Source: Microtetraspora sp. NBRC 13810
GTDB lineage: Bacteria; Actinomycetota; Actinomycetes; Streptosporangiales; Streptosporangiaceae
Length of the DNA stretch: 64,000 nucleotides
NCBI RefSeq assembly: GCF_030268685.1
Contig: NZ_BSRQ01000024.1
Coordinates: 82,968 to 146,967 of the forward strand
Direction of reading: 5' to 3'
How positions within the stretch are numbered: the stretch's first letter is position 1; every line of letters begins with the position of its first letter. Position numbers and translations under genes: made by a program. The notes beneath the pieces were generated by a model. That model was given only the letters and a program-made list of their open reading frames with translations. It was not told the DNA's origin and searched no databases. Of this stretch, positions 28,088 to 35,613 are shown piece by piece.

Positions 28088-28994
28088 GCGTGGCGGCCTT
28101 CATCGCTTCCCAGAAGACCGAGTACGACGTCCCCCACGCGCTGTCCTGCAAGGCGTTGGGCGTCTCTCACTGTTCTACAAGTGGCGCGGCCGGCTGGCGA
28201 CCGCACGTGAGCAGCGCCGGGACCGGCTGGATGAGGCGATCACGGCGTCCTTCGCCGCTTCGGCGGGGACTTACGGCTCTCCGCGTATCTGGCGGGACCT
28301 GCACCATGACGGCTGGCAGGTGTCGGTCAACACTGTGGCGGCGCGGATGGCCGAGCTCGGCCTGATCGCCCGCCAGCGCGGGAAACCCCGGTCGCTGACC
28401 AGGGCCGGCAAACGGCCGGTGGCGCCTGACCTGGTCCGACGCCAGTTCACCGCGGTCGCACCGGATGTGCTGTGGTGCGGGGACGTCACCGAGATCCCCA
28501 CCGAGGAGGGGAAACTGTATCTCGCCACGGTCGAGGATCTGTTCTCCCGCCGGCTGCTCGGCTACGCGATGTCGGCCCATCACGATGCCGCCCTGACCGT
28601 CGCGGCGTTGCAGATGGCCGCGGTCACCCGGGGCGGCACCGTGGACGGAGTGATCTTTCACACCGACAGGGGCAGCGAATACACCGCCGCCCGCTTCCAG
28701 GCCGCCTGCCGGCACTGGGGCGTGGTGCAATCCATGGGCCGCGTCGGCTGCGCCCTGGACAACGCCGCCGCGGAGTCGTTCAACTCCACCCTCAAGGTCG
28801 AATTCACCCGCCGGCACCACTTCACCACCCGCGACCAGGCCCGCGTGCGGATCGCCACTTGGATCGCGGACTTCTACAACACCCGGCGCAGGCATGCCAC
28901 CGCCGACGGGCTACCCCCGATCGAGTACGAACAGCGCATCATGACCGCCCGAGCGGCCATCAGGACGAGAGTCAACGAGGCCATCGCGGCATAA
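28084..28994 (+). pseudogene. IS3 transposase OrfB, frameshifted
   Basis: The DDE integrase is complete: WCGDVTEIP, VIFHTDRGSEYT and NAAAESFNSTLK supply the three acidic residues, and the rve tail FYNTRRRHATADG is intact. The N-terminus begins VSVAAFIASQKTEYDVPHAL in frame, but near 28165 the reading jumps by -4 relative to the expected CKALGVSxSWFYKWRGR, giving SLFYKWRGR in another frame. The gene is thus split unless that is a sequencing error. Confidence 0.8.
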
Positions 28995-29071
28995 CGACGT
29001 CTCCACGCTTTCAGGGGATTGCCACGTTCCCCCATGAATACGGACACTTTGGAGACTGGATCTCCAACCAC

Positions 29072-29344
29072 CTGCCCGAGTTCAAGGCCGACGTGGTGGC
29101 ACTGGTGTTGTTAAGGCAGGGTCGGACGATCACGTTGATCGGGAGGGATTTAGGAGTCAGTCGCGAGACGCTGCGGGTGCTGGTGCGGGAGCGCAGGCTC
29201 AGGGTGAGGGCGGGCAAGGCGCGGCCGATGGTGCCGCTGCTGGCCAGGGTGCGTTGGCCGGGCACGTACGCTCGGGCGAAGTGCTGGAAGAGGAGAACAA
29301 GCAGCTCAAGTACCGGATCCGGGAGCTGGAGCAAAAGCGGGACA
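29072..29344 (+). pseudogene. remnant of a second IS3-type OrfA
   Basis: Just right of the IS3 end, PEFKADVVALVLLRQGRTIT and LIGRDLGVSRETLRVLVRE form the N-terminal HTH of an IS3 OrfA. Later, in a shifted frame, GEVLEEENKQLKYRIRELE continues as its coiled coil. There is no matching orfB. It is an older, decayed insertion. Confidence 0.7.
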
Positions 29345-29356
29345 TCCGCCCGCGAG

Positions 29357-29520
29357 CCGGTCGATCACCGTGAGGTCGTCCTTGATGGTGATCGCGCCCT
29401 GGTCGAAGAGCACGTGGTCGTTGGGCAGAGGCACAGGAGGTTGCCTGCCTCGTCGTGAGCATCGTGCGGGCTGCCGAGCGGGCGGATGTGGGCGCCCTCG
29501 GCGTACGGGCCGTTGGGGAG
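29357..29520 (-). pseudogene. second, decayed copy of the SBD-HNH restriction gene 3' end
   Basis: About 160 bp closely match the HNH region of the restriction gene (26262-26430), in the same orientation. NDHVLFDQGAITIKDDLTVI is readable, but the upstream half (EGAHIRPLG equivalent) is out of frame because of small deletions. The copy is cut off on both sides, next to IS3 debris. Confidence 0.8.
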
Positions 29521-29720
29521 CCTTTCCGCGGGTTTCCATGATCTTCAGGTGGCGAGCGGCACGCTGTTTGGGGCCAGCGGCACGGGTGCCACGAGGCAAC
29601 AACGTGATCCAAGGCTCAAATGAGCTGAGGAAACGTCTTCAAGATCGTCCCCCGCATGTCCCCTGATCAAGCTCCTACGGCTGCATATGGGTGCCCTCGG
29701 CGACCTGTCGGGCGCCTGAC

Positions 29721-29754
29721 AAGCAAAAGACCTGCGGCTAAGAACCCGCAGGTC
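29721..29754 (-). terminator. intrinsic terminator of the original tRNA-Arg gene
   Basis: A perfect 9-bp hairpin (29729-29737 with 29746-29754, loop 8 nt) is followed on the minus strand by TTTTGCTT. It lies 28 bp beyond the old tRNA 3' end at 29783, where a tRNA terminator should be, and is now stranded outside the AICE. Confidence 0.8.
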
Positions 29755-29782
29755 AGAGGGCAAACTGCCTGGTAGAGAAGTG

Positions 29783-29828
29783 TGCCCCCGGCAGGATTCG
29801 AACCTGCGGCACCCGCTTTAGGAGAGCG
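29783..29828 (-). other. AICE left attachment site (tRNA-Arg 3' half)
   Basis: The minus strand reads the 3' half of tRNA-Arg(CCT): anticodon loop and 3' arm, then T-arm GCAGG-TTCGAAT-CCTGC and acceptor CGGGGGC-A. The 5' half beyond 29828 no longer folds as a tRNA. The 19 bp at 29810-29828 (CACCCGCTTTAGGAGAGCG) are identical to 45521-45539 in the intact tRNA, marking the recombination core. This side keeps the chromosomal 3' end and its terminator. Confidence 0.82.
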
Positions 29829-30022
29829 CGGGCCGACTCGACCACATGGATAGGTTGACCTGCTAAAACACGGGAGCGGGCTCATACGGCTGGCTTGATC
29901 ATCCCGTGCATGTCCCGCGTCGCCCGCTGCCCACGGTCACCACGTCATTCGGTGGCAAGCCGACCCGGAGCGCAGGGCCGCCAGGCCCGAGCAGCGGAAG
30001 CGGCGCGGCAGCTCTATTTTCG

Positions 30023-31141
30023 TCATTCAGCGGGACGGTCGGATGCAGGACTCAAATATTGAATTCTCTGCGTAGACACCAAAAGATCTTGAAGGATAAA
30101 TATCTCCGGAGTTGACATCAGTCCCGATAATCCTCCGATTATGTGCATCACAGTCAACCAACAGGAGTTAACGAATTTCTTGCGAACCTCTAAGTCGTCA
30201 ACAAAGATACCGAGATTCTTTCCCGCTAGCTCATCTCGGGCAATTTCTGCAATTACCTTTACTCCTGGCGGGGCGTCCACGTCATTCAAAAGAAACATCT
30301 CAATGAAGTAGTCTTCAGAAATTCCCAGTCTTCGGGCGCCGATCTGTATACAACTCATGACAAACACGAGAGACGTCAGAGACGCTTCCATTGGCTCGGC
30401 TTCGCATCGCTCCATCAAGAACTCAACATAACTGCCGAACACTTCTCTATCGTCGAGCCACCAGGTTGTTAATGCTCGTGCCATGGCAGATGCGCACAGC
30501 GGATCCAAAATTGCGTCATGTTGATAGTTGTCACACAATTGCGCTAACGACCGCAAGGTGGCCCTCAAGACAGCCGGATCTACTGTGTCGTGATTACGGA
30601 CAGCATAGGAATCCCACTGATCATTTCCTTGAAGGAACGTTATGCCGGGAACACCCAGGAGTTCGGAGCGATCTCCCTCGGGAAGAGATCTCAATATTCG
30701 CCATAACTCTTGCGGGTCCCAGTCGGAAAGGATCTCGACTCCTTGCGATATCGGATCCGATCGCAACAATTCGAGTTCACGGGTTATTTCGGCAGACATC
30801 CCAAAGAAGTCGTTATGAACGAGTCGCCATCTTTGCATCTCGGGCCATTTGGTTCGAGCGCCGCGAAAATCACTCAAAATCTTCGCACGAATATCGGATC
30901 TACGCTTTTTAGAGAAGGGTGCATAGACGGAATACAGAGTCTTGGTTGTCGAGTCCCATCCATCACACTTGGCGTCGCCATACGTGCCGCCCGGTCTCGC
31001 TAAATGAAATGAAGTACCATTAGCCAATCTCATAATTTTAGAAAATAGGTCTTCAAACTCATCGGCTCTGGCGTGCAGAATCATGAGCTTAAACTTCTGC
31101 TCCTGCCATAGAAGCATTACTGAGCTCTCCATATATCTCAT
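30023..31141 (-). CDS. AICE cargo protein with restriction-endonuclease-like N-terminus
   Basis: 372 residues from ATG 31141, five bases after GGGAG. The gene is markedly AT-richer than its neighbours. The N-terminus has FEDLFSKIMRLANG, then GGTYGDAKCDGWDS and LYSVYAP; a GDxxxDG motif followed by a xYxVYAP strand recurs in bacterial defence proteins and looks like a PD-(D/E)xK-like core. Residues 130-372 are helical with no known motif. Family assignment is by this motif only. It lies beside the left attachment site, a typical cargo position. Confidence 0.65.
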   Translation of the reverse strand: MRYMESSVMLLWQEQKFKLMILHARADEFEDLFSKIMRLANGTSFHLARPGGTYGDAKCDGWDSTTKTLYSVYAPFSKKRRSDIRAKILSDFRGARTKWPEMQRWRLVHNDFFGMSAEITRELELLRSDPISQGVEILSDWDPQELWRILRSLPEGDRSELLGVPGITFLQGNDQWDSYAVRNHDTVDPAVLRATLRSLAQLCDNYQHDAILDPLCASAMARALTTWWLDDREVFGSYVEFLMERCEAEPMEASLTSLVFVMSCIQIGARRLGISEDYFIEMFLLNDVDAPPGVKVIAEIARDELAGKNLGIFVDDLEVRKKFVNSCWLTVMHIIGGLSGLMSTPEIFILQDLLVSTQRIQYLSPASDRPAE

Positions 31142-31298
31142 GAATGCTCCCACAGTCGGTGATCGGCGTCTCTGCTACTATAAACACCTCCGCCCGCAGT
31201 TCTGGCGGCTCGAACATTCGACTTCTCGGCATTGATCCGTCAGACACGGGGCGGTTGCAGTAATCGCAATTTCATCGGTGTCCGCTTCGGCGACTGAG

Positions 31299-31365
31299 AC
31301 GCGTGGGCGGCGCGGGCCGCGACCGGCCGAAGAGCCGCAGCGCGGCCAGCGACCGCCCGACGCGT
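31299..31365. other. large hairpin in AICE noncoding region
   Basis: Arms ACGCGTGGGCGG (31299) and CCGCCCGACGCGT (31353-31365) pair with a one-base bulge, and the inner sequence has further GC pairing. The surrounding 31142-31456 has no gene. For an element that replicates by rolling circle, a single-strand origin is one possibility; a terminator for the short GntR gene is another. Confidence 0.45.
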
Positions 31366-31456
31366 GGCAGGCCGCCGCAGGTGGACTGCCCTTGAAGACG
31401 TACAGAAAGTTCTCATCCGGAGTGAGTAGACTCCGATGATCTTGAGGCCGTAGTGG

Positions 31457-31723
31457 CTACTCGGATGTCTCGTCGGATTCCGTGGTGCGTTCCTCAGCGC
31501 TGGTGACGAAGCTGCCCATGCCGCGTTCGGTGCGGATCCATCGGTCCTTGCGCAGAGCGTTCATGACCTTTTGTGCGGTCTGGGTGGCGATGCCGAACTC
31601 TTGGGTGAGGTCAACGACCGAGGGGATTCGCTGACCTGGCCTGTACTGGCCGGCTTCGATGCGCTGGACGATGATGTCTCGCACCTGGCGCCACCTGGGC
31701 AGATCGTCCCGCAATTCGGTCAT
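31457..31723 (-). CDS. short GntR-type winged-helix regulator
   Basis: 88 residues that are essentially one GntR wHTH: VRDIIVQRIEAGQYRPGQRI, PSVVDLTQEFGIATQTAQKV, then MNALRKDRWIRTERGMGSFV. There is no effector domain. Such proteins are common in AICEs as KorSA-type repressors of rep or transfer genes. It is divergent from the next gene, and its target is probably the shared intergenic region. Confidence 0.88.
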   Translation of the reverse strand: MTELRDDLPRWRQVRDIIVQRIEAGQYRPGQRIPSVVDLTQEFGIATQTAQKVMNALRKDRWIRTERGMGSFVTSAEERTTESDETSE

Positions 31724-31819
31724 GAGTACACGGTAGGAACCCGCAGTGGAGGGTACCTCAGCGGAACATACTGCTGTGTTCTATGGTGTACCACGGTATT
31801 GCCTGCCTATGATGCAGCC

Positions 31820-31938
31820 GTGGGCATCGGTGAGTGGTGGGCCTACAAGCTCGGGACCGGCTTCCCCGTATCGGTCCGTTCCTCGGTGTTGGAGGGCGCC
31901 GAGGGACACGGTTCCGGGTTCTGCTCACCGATGCCCAC
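31820..31938. other. structured region with 15-bp perfect inverted repeat
   Basis: Arms at 31820-31834 (GTGGGCATCGGTGAG) and 31924-31938 are exact complements. Between them are two more hairpins (GGACCG 31854/CGGTCC 31872; CCTCGG 31881/CCGAGG 31899). It lies between the GntR gene and 31984. It may be an RNA leader, a replication/transfer site or a repressor array; function cannot be chosen from sequence. Confidence 0.55.
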
Positions 31939-31983
31939 CAAAGCAAGGACCTTCGCCGGACGACACGGAGAAGAAAGCGGGGT

Positions 31984-32283
31984 GTGAGCACCTTGGGCCA
32001 CCTGGCGGCGTACTACCACGGCATCCACGTAGCTCCGCTGCGCGACGGTCACGAGGTGCTGCACTGGCGTCCCCGGGTGCCGCGCTTCGATCGGGTCCGG
32101 GTCCGTGAGCACACCTGCGAGTGCGAGCCACTCACCTATGAGTTCTGCACGGCGGGCGGGGTGGCGTTCATCCGCCGACGTCGGGGCGAGGGCAAGAAGA
32201 TCACCCTGCGGGAGACCGAGTGGCTGTTAACCGCCGAAGCGGAGCGCCTGTGGACGGCGATCCTCACCGGATGGGCCTGCTGA
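31984..32283 (+). CDS. hypothetical AICE protein
   Basis: About 99 residues from GTG 31984. It contains TCECEPLTYEFCTAGGVAF and a basic FIRRRRGEGKKI stretch, then EAERLWTAILTGWAC. I recognise no family. The start is uncertain; the same frame is open from 31834. Its last bases overlap a possible ATG (32283) of the following gene, which suggests co-transcription. Confidence 0.5.
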   Translation: MSTLGHLAAYYHGIHVAPLRDGHEVLHWRPRVPRFDRVRVREHTCECEPLTYEFCTAGGVAFIRRRRGEGKKITLRETEWLLTAEAERLWTAILTGWAC

Positions 32284-32309
32284 TGGTGTCGGAGACAGGA
32301 AGGGAACCC

Positions 32310-32855
32310 ATGTCCGATCGGCTGCTCTCGGCGCACACGTCGACTCCGGTGACCTACGGCCCGTTGCTCGATGGGTGGTACGCGGAAACCGGTGCATCGG
32401 GCGTCCTCTACGCGCGCCGCACTCTCGAACGGCCGTTGGAGCGTCATGAGGTGCTTGCCGGGCTCACCCGCTACCTCGTGGCGCACAGCCTGAACGAGCT
32501 GATCCGTCTCATCGCTGGGCAACGGCGCATCGAGGAATACCTACAGGCAGGATCTCCACCGCCAGCGTGCCCGTACTGCGGGCGCGGTCCGGGGGAGGCT
32601 CCGATCATCGTGACCGTGGATGAGTCGTCTGTCACGGCGGAGAGCTGCGCGCGGAGCTACGGGATCGGCGCCGAGTGCGGGCACACTCGGGTCGAGTGGA
32701 CCTATGAGCTTCCGCTTCCCGACGGGGCGCGCTGCCGTGACTGCGGCATTTGGTGGCGGCTCGACCTGATCCCCGACGAGGTGGCGGCCCGGCTCAATGA
32801 CGGCACTCCGCCTGGGGGCATCCAGCGTCCCGCAAACGATCATAGGCACTCATGA
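32310..32855 (+). CDS. hypothetical AICE protein with zinc-ribbon cysteines
   Basis: About 181 residues from ATG 32310, preceded by AGGAAGGG. Two cysteine pairs (CPYCGRGPGEAP and CRDCGIWW) plus ECGHTRVEW suggest a zinc-binding rubredoxin-like knuckle. The N-terminal part is helical. It overlaps the 3' end of the convergent kinase gene by about 60 bp. Function unknown. Confidence 0.6.
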   Translation: MSDRLLSAHTSTPVTYGPLLDGWYAETGASGVLYARRTLERPLERHEVLAGLTRYLVAHSLNELIRLIAGQRRIEEYLQAGSPPPACPYCGRGPGEAPIIVTVDESSVTAESCARSYGIGAECGHTRVEWTYELPLPDGARCRDCGIWWRLDLIPDEVAARLNDGTPPGGIQRPANDHRHS

Positions 32856-33384
32856 TCTCGCGTGCTGCGGCGTCGGCTCCGAGACGGTCGGTGTGGATGC
32901 GCAGATGAAAGAACCCGGCATCGGTGTTGGTCTCCAAGTCGGCGAGCGTTTCGTCCCATGCGGCAAGGCGCTTGGTGGTGTCGACGTCCCTGCGGGCCTG
33001 GGATCGCTGCTCGGTGACCTCGCGCGGGATCCACAGCAGCACACGGAACCACCCGTCGGGGACCTTGCCGACGAGTTGCCGCAGATCACTGACATTGCCC
33101 ATGTGTACGACGGGGACGTAGCCGGCGGCGTGGCGGTCTTCGATCGTCTGGCGGTCGATGGCGTAGACGTTGCCGTAGCGGTGGGTCTCGGCGACCAGGC
33201 GGCCGGCGTCGCGGAGCTCGTCCAGATGCTCGGCGCTGACGAACTCGTAGCCATCGGCCCGACCGGTGCCGACCTTGAGCTTGGGCAACAGAACGAACCG
33301 AGCGTCCAGGCGAGTGAGGGCGGCGGTGACTGTGTCCTTGCCACTGGCGGGCGGGCCGTACAGGACGATTCCCTGCGGGCTCAC
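32794..33384 (-). CDS. guanylate-kinase-like P-loop protein
   Basis: 196 residues with P-loop GPPASGKDT near the N-terminus and, later, YGNVYAIDR and GYVPVVHMGN as in guanylate-kinase-type folds. The lid WIPREVTEQRSQARRD supplies arginines. It might phosphorylate a nucleotide or a small metabolite. Its start overlaps the upstream HTH-kinase stop by ATGA, so the two are one operon; such paired kinases recur in AICEs and plasmids of actinomycetes. Confidence 0.75.
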   Translation of the reverse strand: MSPQGIVLYGPPASGKDTVTAALTRLDARFVLLPKLKVGTGRADGYEFVSAEHLDELRDAGRLVAETHRYGNVYAIDRQTIEDRHAAGYVPVVHMGNVSDLRQLVGKVPDGWFRVLLWIPREVTEQRSQARRDVDTTKRLAAWDETLADLETNTDAGFFHLRIHTDRLGADAAAREIMSAYDRLRDAGCPQAECRH

Positions 33385-34418
33385 GCCAGGATCCGCTTAA
33401 GGGCTTCGCGGGTCTGGTCGGCAAGGCTGATGGCAGCGCCAAGCCGGTTGTCGATGGTGACGTGTGCGGTGGGCGGGCTGGACTCGACGTCCAAGCTCGC
33501 GGCGTACTGCTCCCAGTTGCTCAGCTTCCAGGCGTCACGGGCAGCACCGCGGAACTCGATGTATTCGCGCATCGACTCGGGGTCGCAGCGGACCCAGATC
33601 GCCGCCACGTCGATCCCCTTGGCGGCGCACCGGTTCTCCAGGCGGGTGAACCACGCCTCGTCCTTGAGTTCAGCGATGAACGGAGCTGCCAGGATGGCCG
33701 AGGTTCCGACGTTGAGGTTGTCCCATGCGGTCTCCATCAGGCACCGGTACTCCAGCGGCCGGACCTCCTTGAGGTACAGGTCGGTGTGGCGGTCGTTGGG
33801 GTCGCCGCCAAGGGAGACGAGCAGCCGTTCGACGATGGATCGAGTCAGGGAGTCCTTGTCCAGGAACGCCCATCCGGTGATGTCGGACAGGAAGCGGGAG
33901 AACTCGGTCTTGCCGGATCCTGCGTACCCGCCGACTAGGGCGAGGATGGGACGGGGGTTGCCTCCGCCGTGGCGCCTGCGCCAGGCGTCGACCACCCGGC
34001 TGCGAAGGAGCGCCGGCGGGGAGTCGCCTGCCGTGATCTCGTCGATGGAGACCTTGGTGAACGCGCTCTCGATGACCTGCGCGGCGGCGTCGTCGGTGGC
34101 GGGATCAGAGGGCGCAGGCAAATCGGAAATCACGATTTCCGCTTTCTGTGATTCACCGGGCAATGGAGGACGAAAGCCTAGTTCGGGCTCGGTGGCCTTG
34201 TAGAGCAGGCAGTAAGCACGCCGATAATGCGGGCCGGGAAACACGGTGCCTTGCTCGTGACCCCAGATGGTCTGGAAGTTGGCCGCGGGCACGGTCAGGC
34301 CGTGGCGGGCGGCTGCCTGGCGGAGCCGTTCGCCGGTGGCCTCCAGGGTGAGGCCGTGGGCTTCGCGGTGTTCCCGCAGGCGGGAGGGGATCCAGCCCTG
34401 TCGCTGGGTCGTCTTCAT
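33381..34418 (-). CDS. HTH (XRE)-AAA/zeta-like kinase fusion
   Basis: 345 residues. Residues 10-85 form a divergent XRE HTH (WIPSRLREHREAHGLTLE...ANFQTIWGHEQG). Residues 155-345 hold a P-loop kinase with GGYAGSGKTEF (163-173), WAFLDKDSL and WVRCDPESMREY, close to the AAA_33/zeta-toxin-like kinase group. A regulator fused to a kinase could sense nucleotides or act like a toxin. It is divergent from the small ORF at 34616, and the gap 34419-34615 should hold its promoter. Confidence 0.8.
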   Translation of the reverse strand: MKTTQRQGWIPSRLREHREAHGLTLEATGERLRQAAARHGLTVPAANFQTIWGHEQGTVFPGPHYRRAYCLLYKATEPELGFRPPLPGESQKAEIVISDLPAPSDPATDDAAAQVIESAFTKVSIDEITAGDSPPALLRSRVVDAWRRRHGGGNPRPILALVGGYAGSGKTEFSRFLSDITGWAFLDKDSLTRSIVERLLVSLGGDPNDRHTDLYLKEVRPLEYRCLMETAWDNLNVGTSAILAAPFIAELKDEAWFTRLENRCAAKGIDVAAIWVRCDPESMREYIEFRGAARDAWKLSNWEQYAASLDVESSPPTAHVTIDNRLGAAISLADQTREALKRILA

Positions 34419-34615
34419 TGCATACCTTCGCCTTCACGCTTCGGGGGTGGTGCGCGGTGTGCGGTCGTGCATGTGAAAACGCATGTGTAAATCGTCGGTA
34501 GGGCAACCTGATGAAGCTTAACTAGATCAGCGTGATACCGAAACTCCGCAGCTCACGGTGAACTTAGGTCATCCCGAAAGGCGAAAGGCGCCGGGGATGA
34601 GCAGGAGAGACGAGC

Positions 34616-34762
34616 ATGAATGCGGACGAGCGACGAATCATTTCCGAACTGGCCGAAATGCGGGCTCAGTTGGACGAGTTGGCCTGCCGGGTCGAACAGA
34701 TCACTTCTGCTCTGGGAAGACGGCCGATTCCAGAGCGGCAAGCCGATCCCTCAGCTCCTTGA
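34616..34762 (+). CDS. small coiled-coil AICE protein
   Basis: 48 residues starting MNADERRIISELAEMRAQLD after CAGGAGAG, a strong ribosome site. The heptad pattern ISELAEMRAQLDELACRVE predicts a coiled coil. It overlaps the 3' end of the convergent GntR gene by 62 bp. Similar short acidic coil proteins occur in AICEs, but I do not know a function. Confidence 0.6.
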   Translation: MNADERRIISELAEMRAQLDELACRVEQITSALGRRPIPERQADPSAP

Positions 34763-35069
34763 GCGACTGACGCATCTGGGCAAGCTGGTCCAGGATCTCG
34801 CCGGTCGCACCGGACGCGCTGACTGCCTCGGGAACTTCGGCGGGGACTTCGCGGACGAACACGCCCTTGCCCTGCTGGCCGATCACGGCTCCCTCGGTGC
34901 GAAGAACGCTGATGGCGGCCTTGACCACGCTGGCGGAGACGTCGAAGCGCTCACCCAACTGGGCGATGGACGGCAGCGCGGTGCCGGCGGGAAGTGCTCC
35001 GCTGCGGATCTGGCCACGTAGCTCGTCGACGATCTGCAAGTAGGCCGGTTGGCCGGTCTTCTCCACCAT
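34701..35069 (-). CDS. GntR-family regulator, KorSA-like
   Basis: 122 residues. The GntR wHTH occupies residues 8-75 (AYLQIVDELRGQIRSGALPA, then SVVKAAISVLRTEGAVIGQQ and GKGVFVRE). A C-terminal coil (LDQLAQMRQSLKELRDRLAA) should dimerise it. It faces the tra/spd operon across 35070-35265, where there are paired inverted repeats, so it is the best candidate for the transfer-gene repressor. Confidence 0.88.
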   Translation of the reverse strand: MVEKTGQPAYLQIVDELRGQIRSGALPAGTALPSIAQLGERFDVSASVVKAAISVLRTEGAVIGQQGKGVFVREVPAEVPEAVSASGATGEILDQLAQMRQSLKELRDRLAALESAVFPEQK

Positions 35070-35115
35070 CTACGTCTCGTCTCGTCGCATCTGCTGCACC
35101 GTCTTGCACCACGGC

Positions 35116-35240
35116 GCACCGTGTCGTGCGCATCACGGTGCACCACGGCTCCAGTTCAGCACACCTCCGTAACGAATCCAACCAAGTCGCCGAAGAACTC
35201 ATTGACAACTTAGAATTCCAAGTGTTCCATGTGGTCTAAG
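35116..35240. promoter_or_regulatory. operator-like repeats and promoter of the transfer operon
   Basis: Inverted repeat GCACCGTG (35116-35123) with CACGGTGC (35134-35141), flanked by GCACCACGG copies, and a second repeat CTTAGA...TCTAAG (35209/35234). TTGACA at 35202-35207 is a good -35; a weak -10 lies about 17 bp later. The region sits between the divergent GntR gene and the transfer operon. Confidence 0.5.
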
Positions 35241-35265
35241 AGTCCCAGCTAACAAAGGAACGACC

Positions 35266-35613
35266 ATGCGCACCATCCCCATCCCCGTCGACACCACCAA
35301 GCTCCAGATCACCTGCGTCAAGCCCGCCAAGCCCCGCCTCGTCAACAAGGACACCGGCGAGATCAAGCGCGACAAGGACGGCAACATCATGTACGAACTC
35401 ACCTTCCTGTTCGAAGACGAGTTCAACCGGATGGAACTCGTCAAGATCAGCACCACCCCCGAACCGCAGATCATCGCCGGTGAGGAAGTCATCCCCGTCG
35501 GCCTGGTCGGCTACGTCTGGGAACAGGGCGGACGCTGGGGCATCTCCTACCGAGCCACCTCCTTCCGCCCCGCCGGCTCCGCCCTCCCGGCTAGAACGGG
35601 GGCGGACCTGTGA
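35266..35613 (+). CDS. conserved AICE protein upstream of traB
   Basis: 115 residues, beta-rich, with ITCVKPAKPRLVNKDTGE and YELTFLFEDEFNRMELVKI. It ends in a low-complexity tail. Proteins like this precede the translocase gene in many AICEs and plasmids; the role is unclear, possibly DNA binding or regulation. AAAGGAACGACC precedes the ATG. Its TGA overlaps the TraB GTG, so the two are coupled. Confidence 0.7.
   Translation: MRTIPIPVDTTKLQITCVKPAKPRLVNKDTGEIKRDKDGNIMYELTFLFEDEFNRMELVKISTTPEPQIIAGEEVIPVGLVGYVWEQGGRWGISYRATSFRPAGSALPARTGADL

Larger units (their letters stand above)
27714..29024. mobile_element. IS3-family insertion sequence with 26-bp imperfect ends
   Basis: A 1311-bp element. 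Left end 27714-27739 and right end 28999-29024 are inverted with 20 of 26 matches and begin/end TGGC...GCCA. orfA and orfB are in the usual overlapping order. The 3-bp flanks (GAC left, CGT right) do not match, so there is no target duplication; the element may have recombined with another copy after insertion. orfB is frameshifted, so it is probably inactive. Confidence 0.85.

Noticed and set aside
29783..29880. second tRNA-Arg gene
   Set aside because: Only the 3' half folds; the 5' half has a broken anticodon stem and no D-arm or acceptor partner. It is an attachment remnant.
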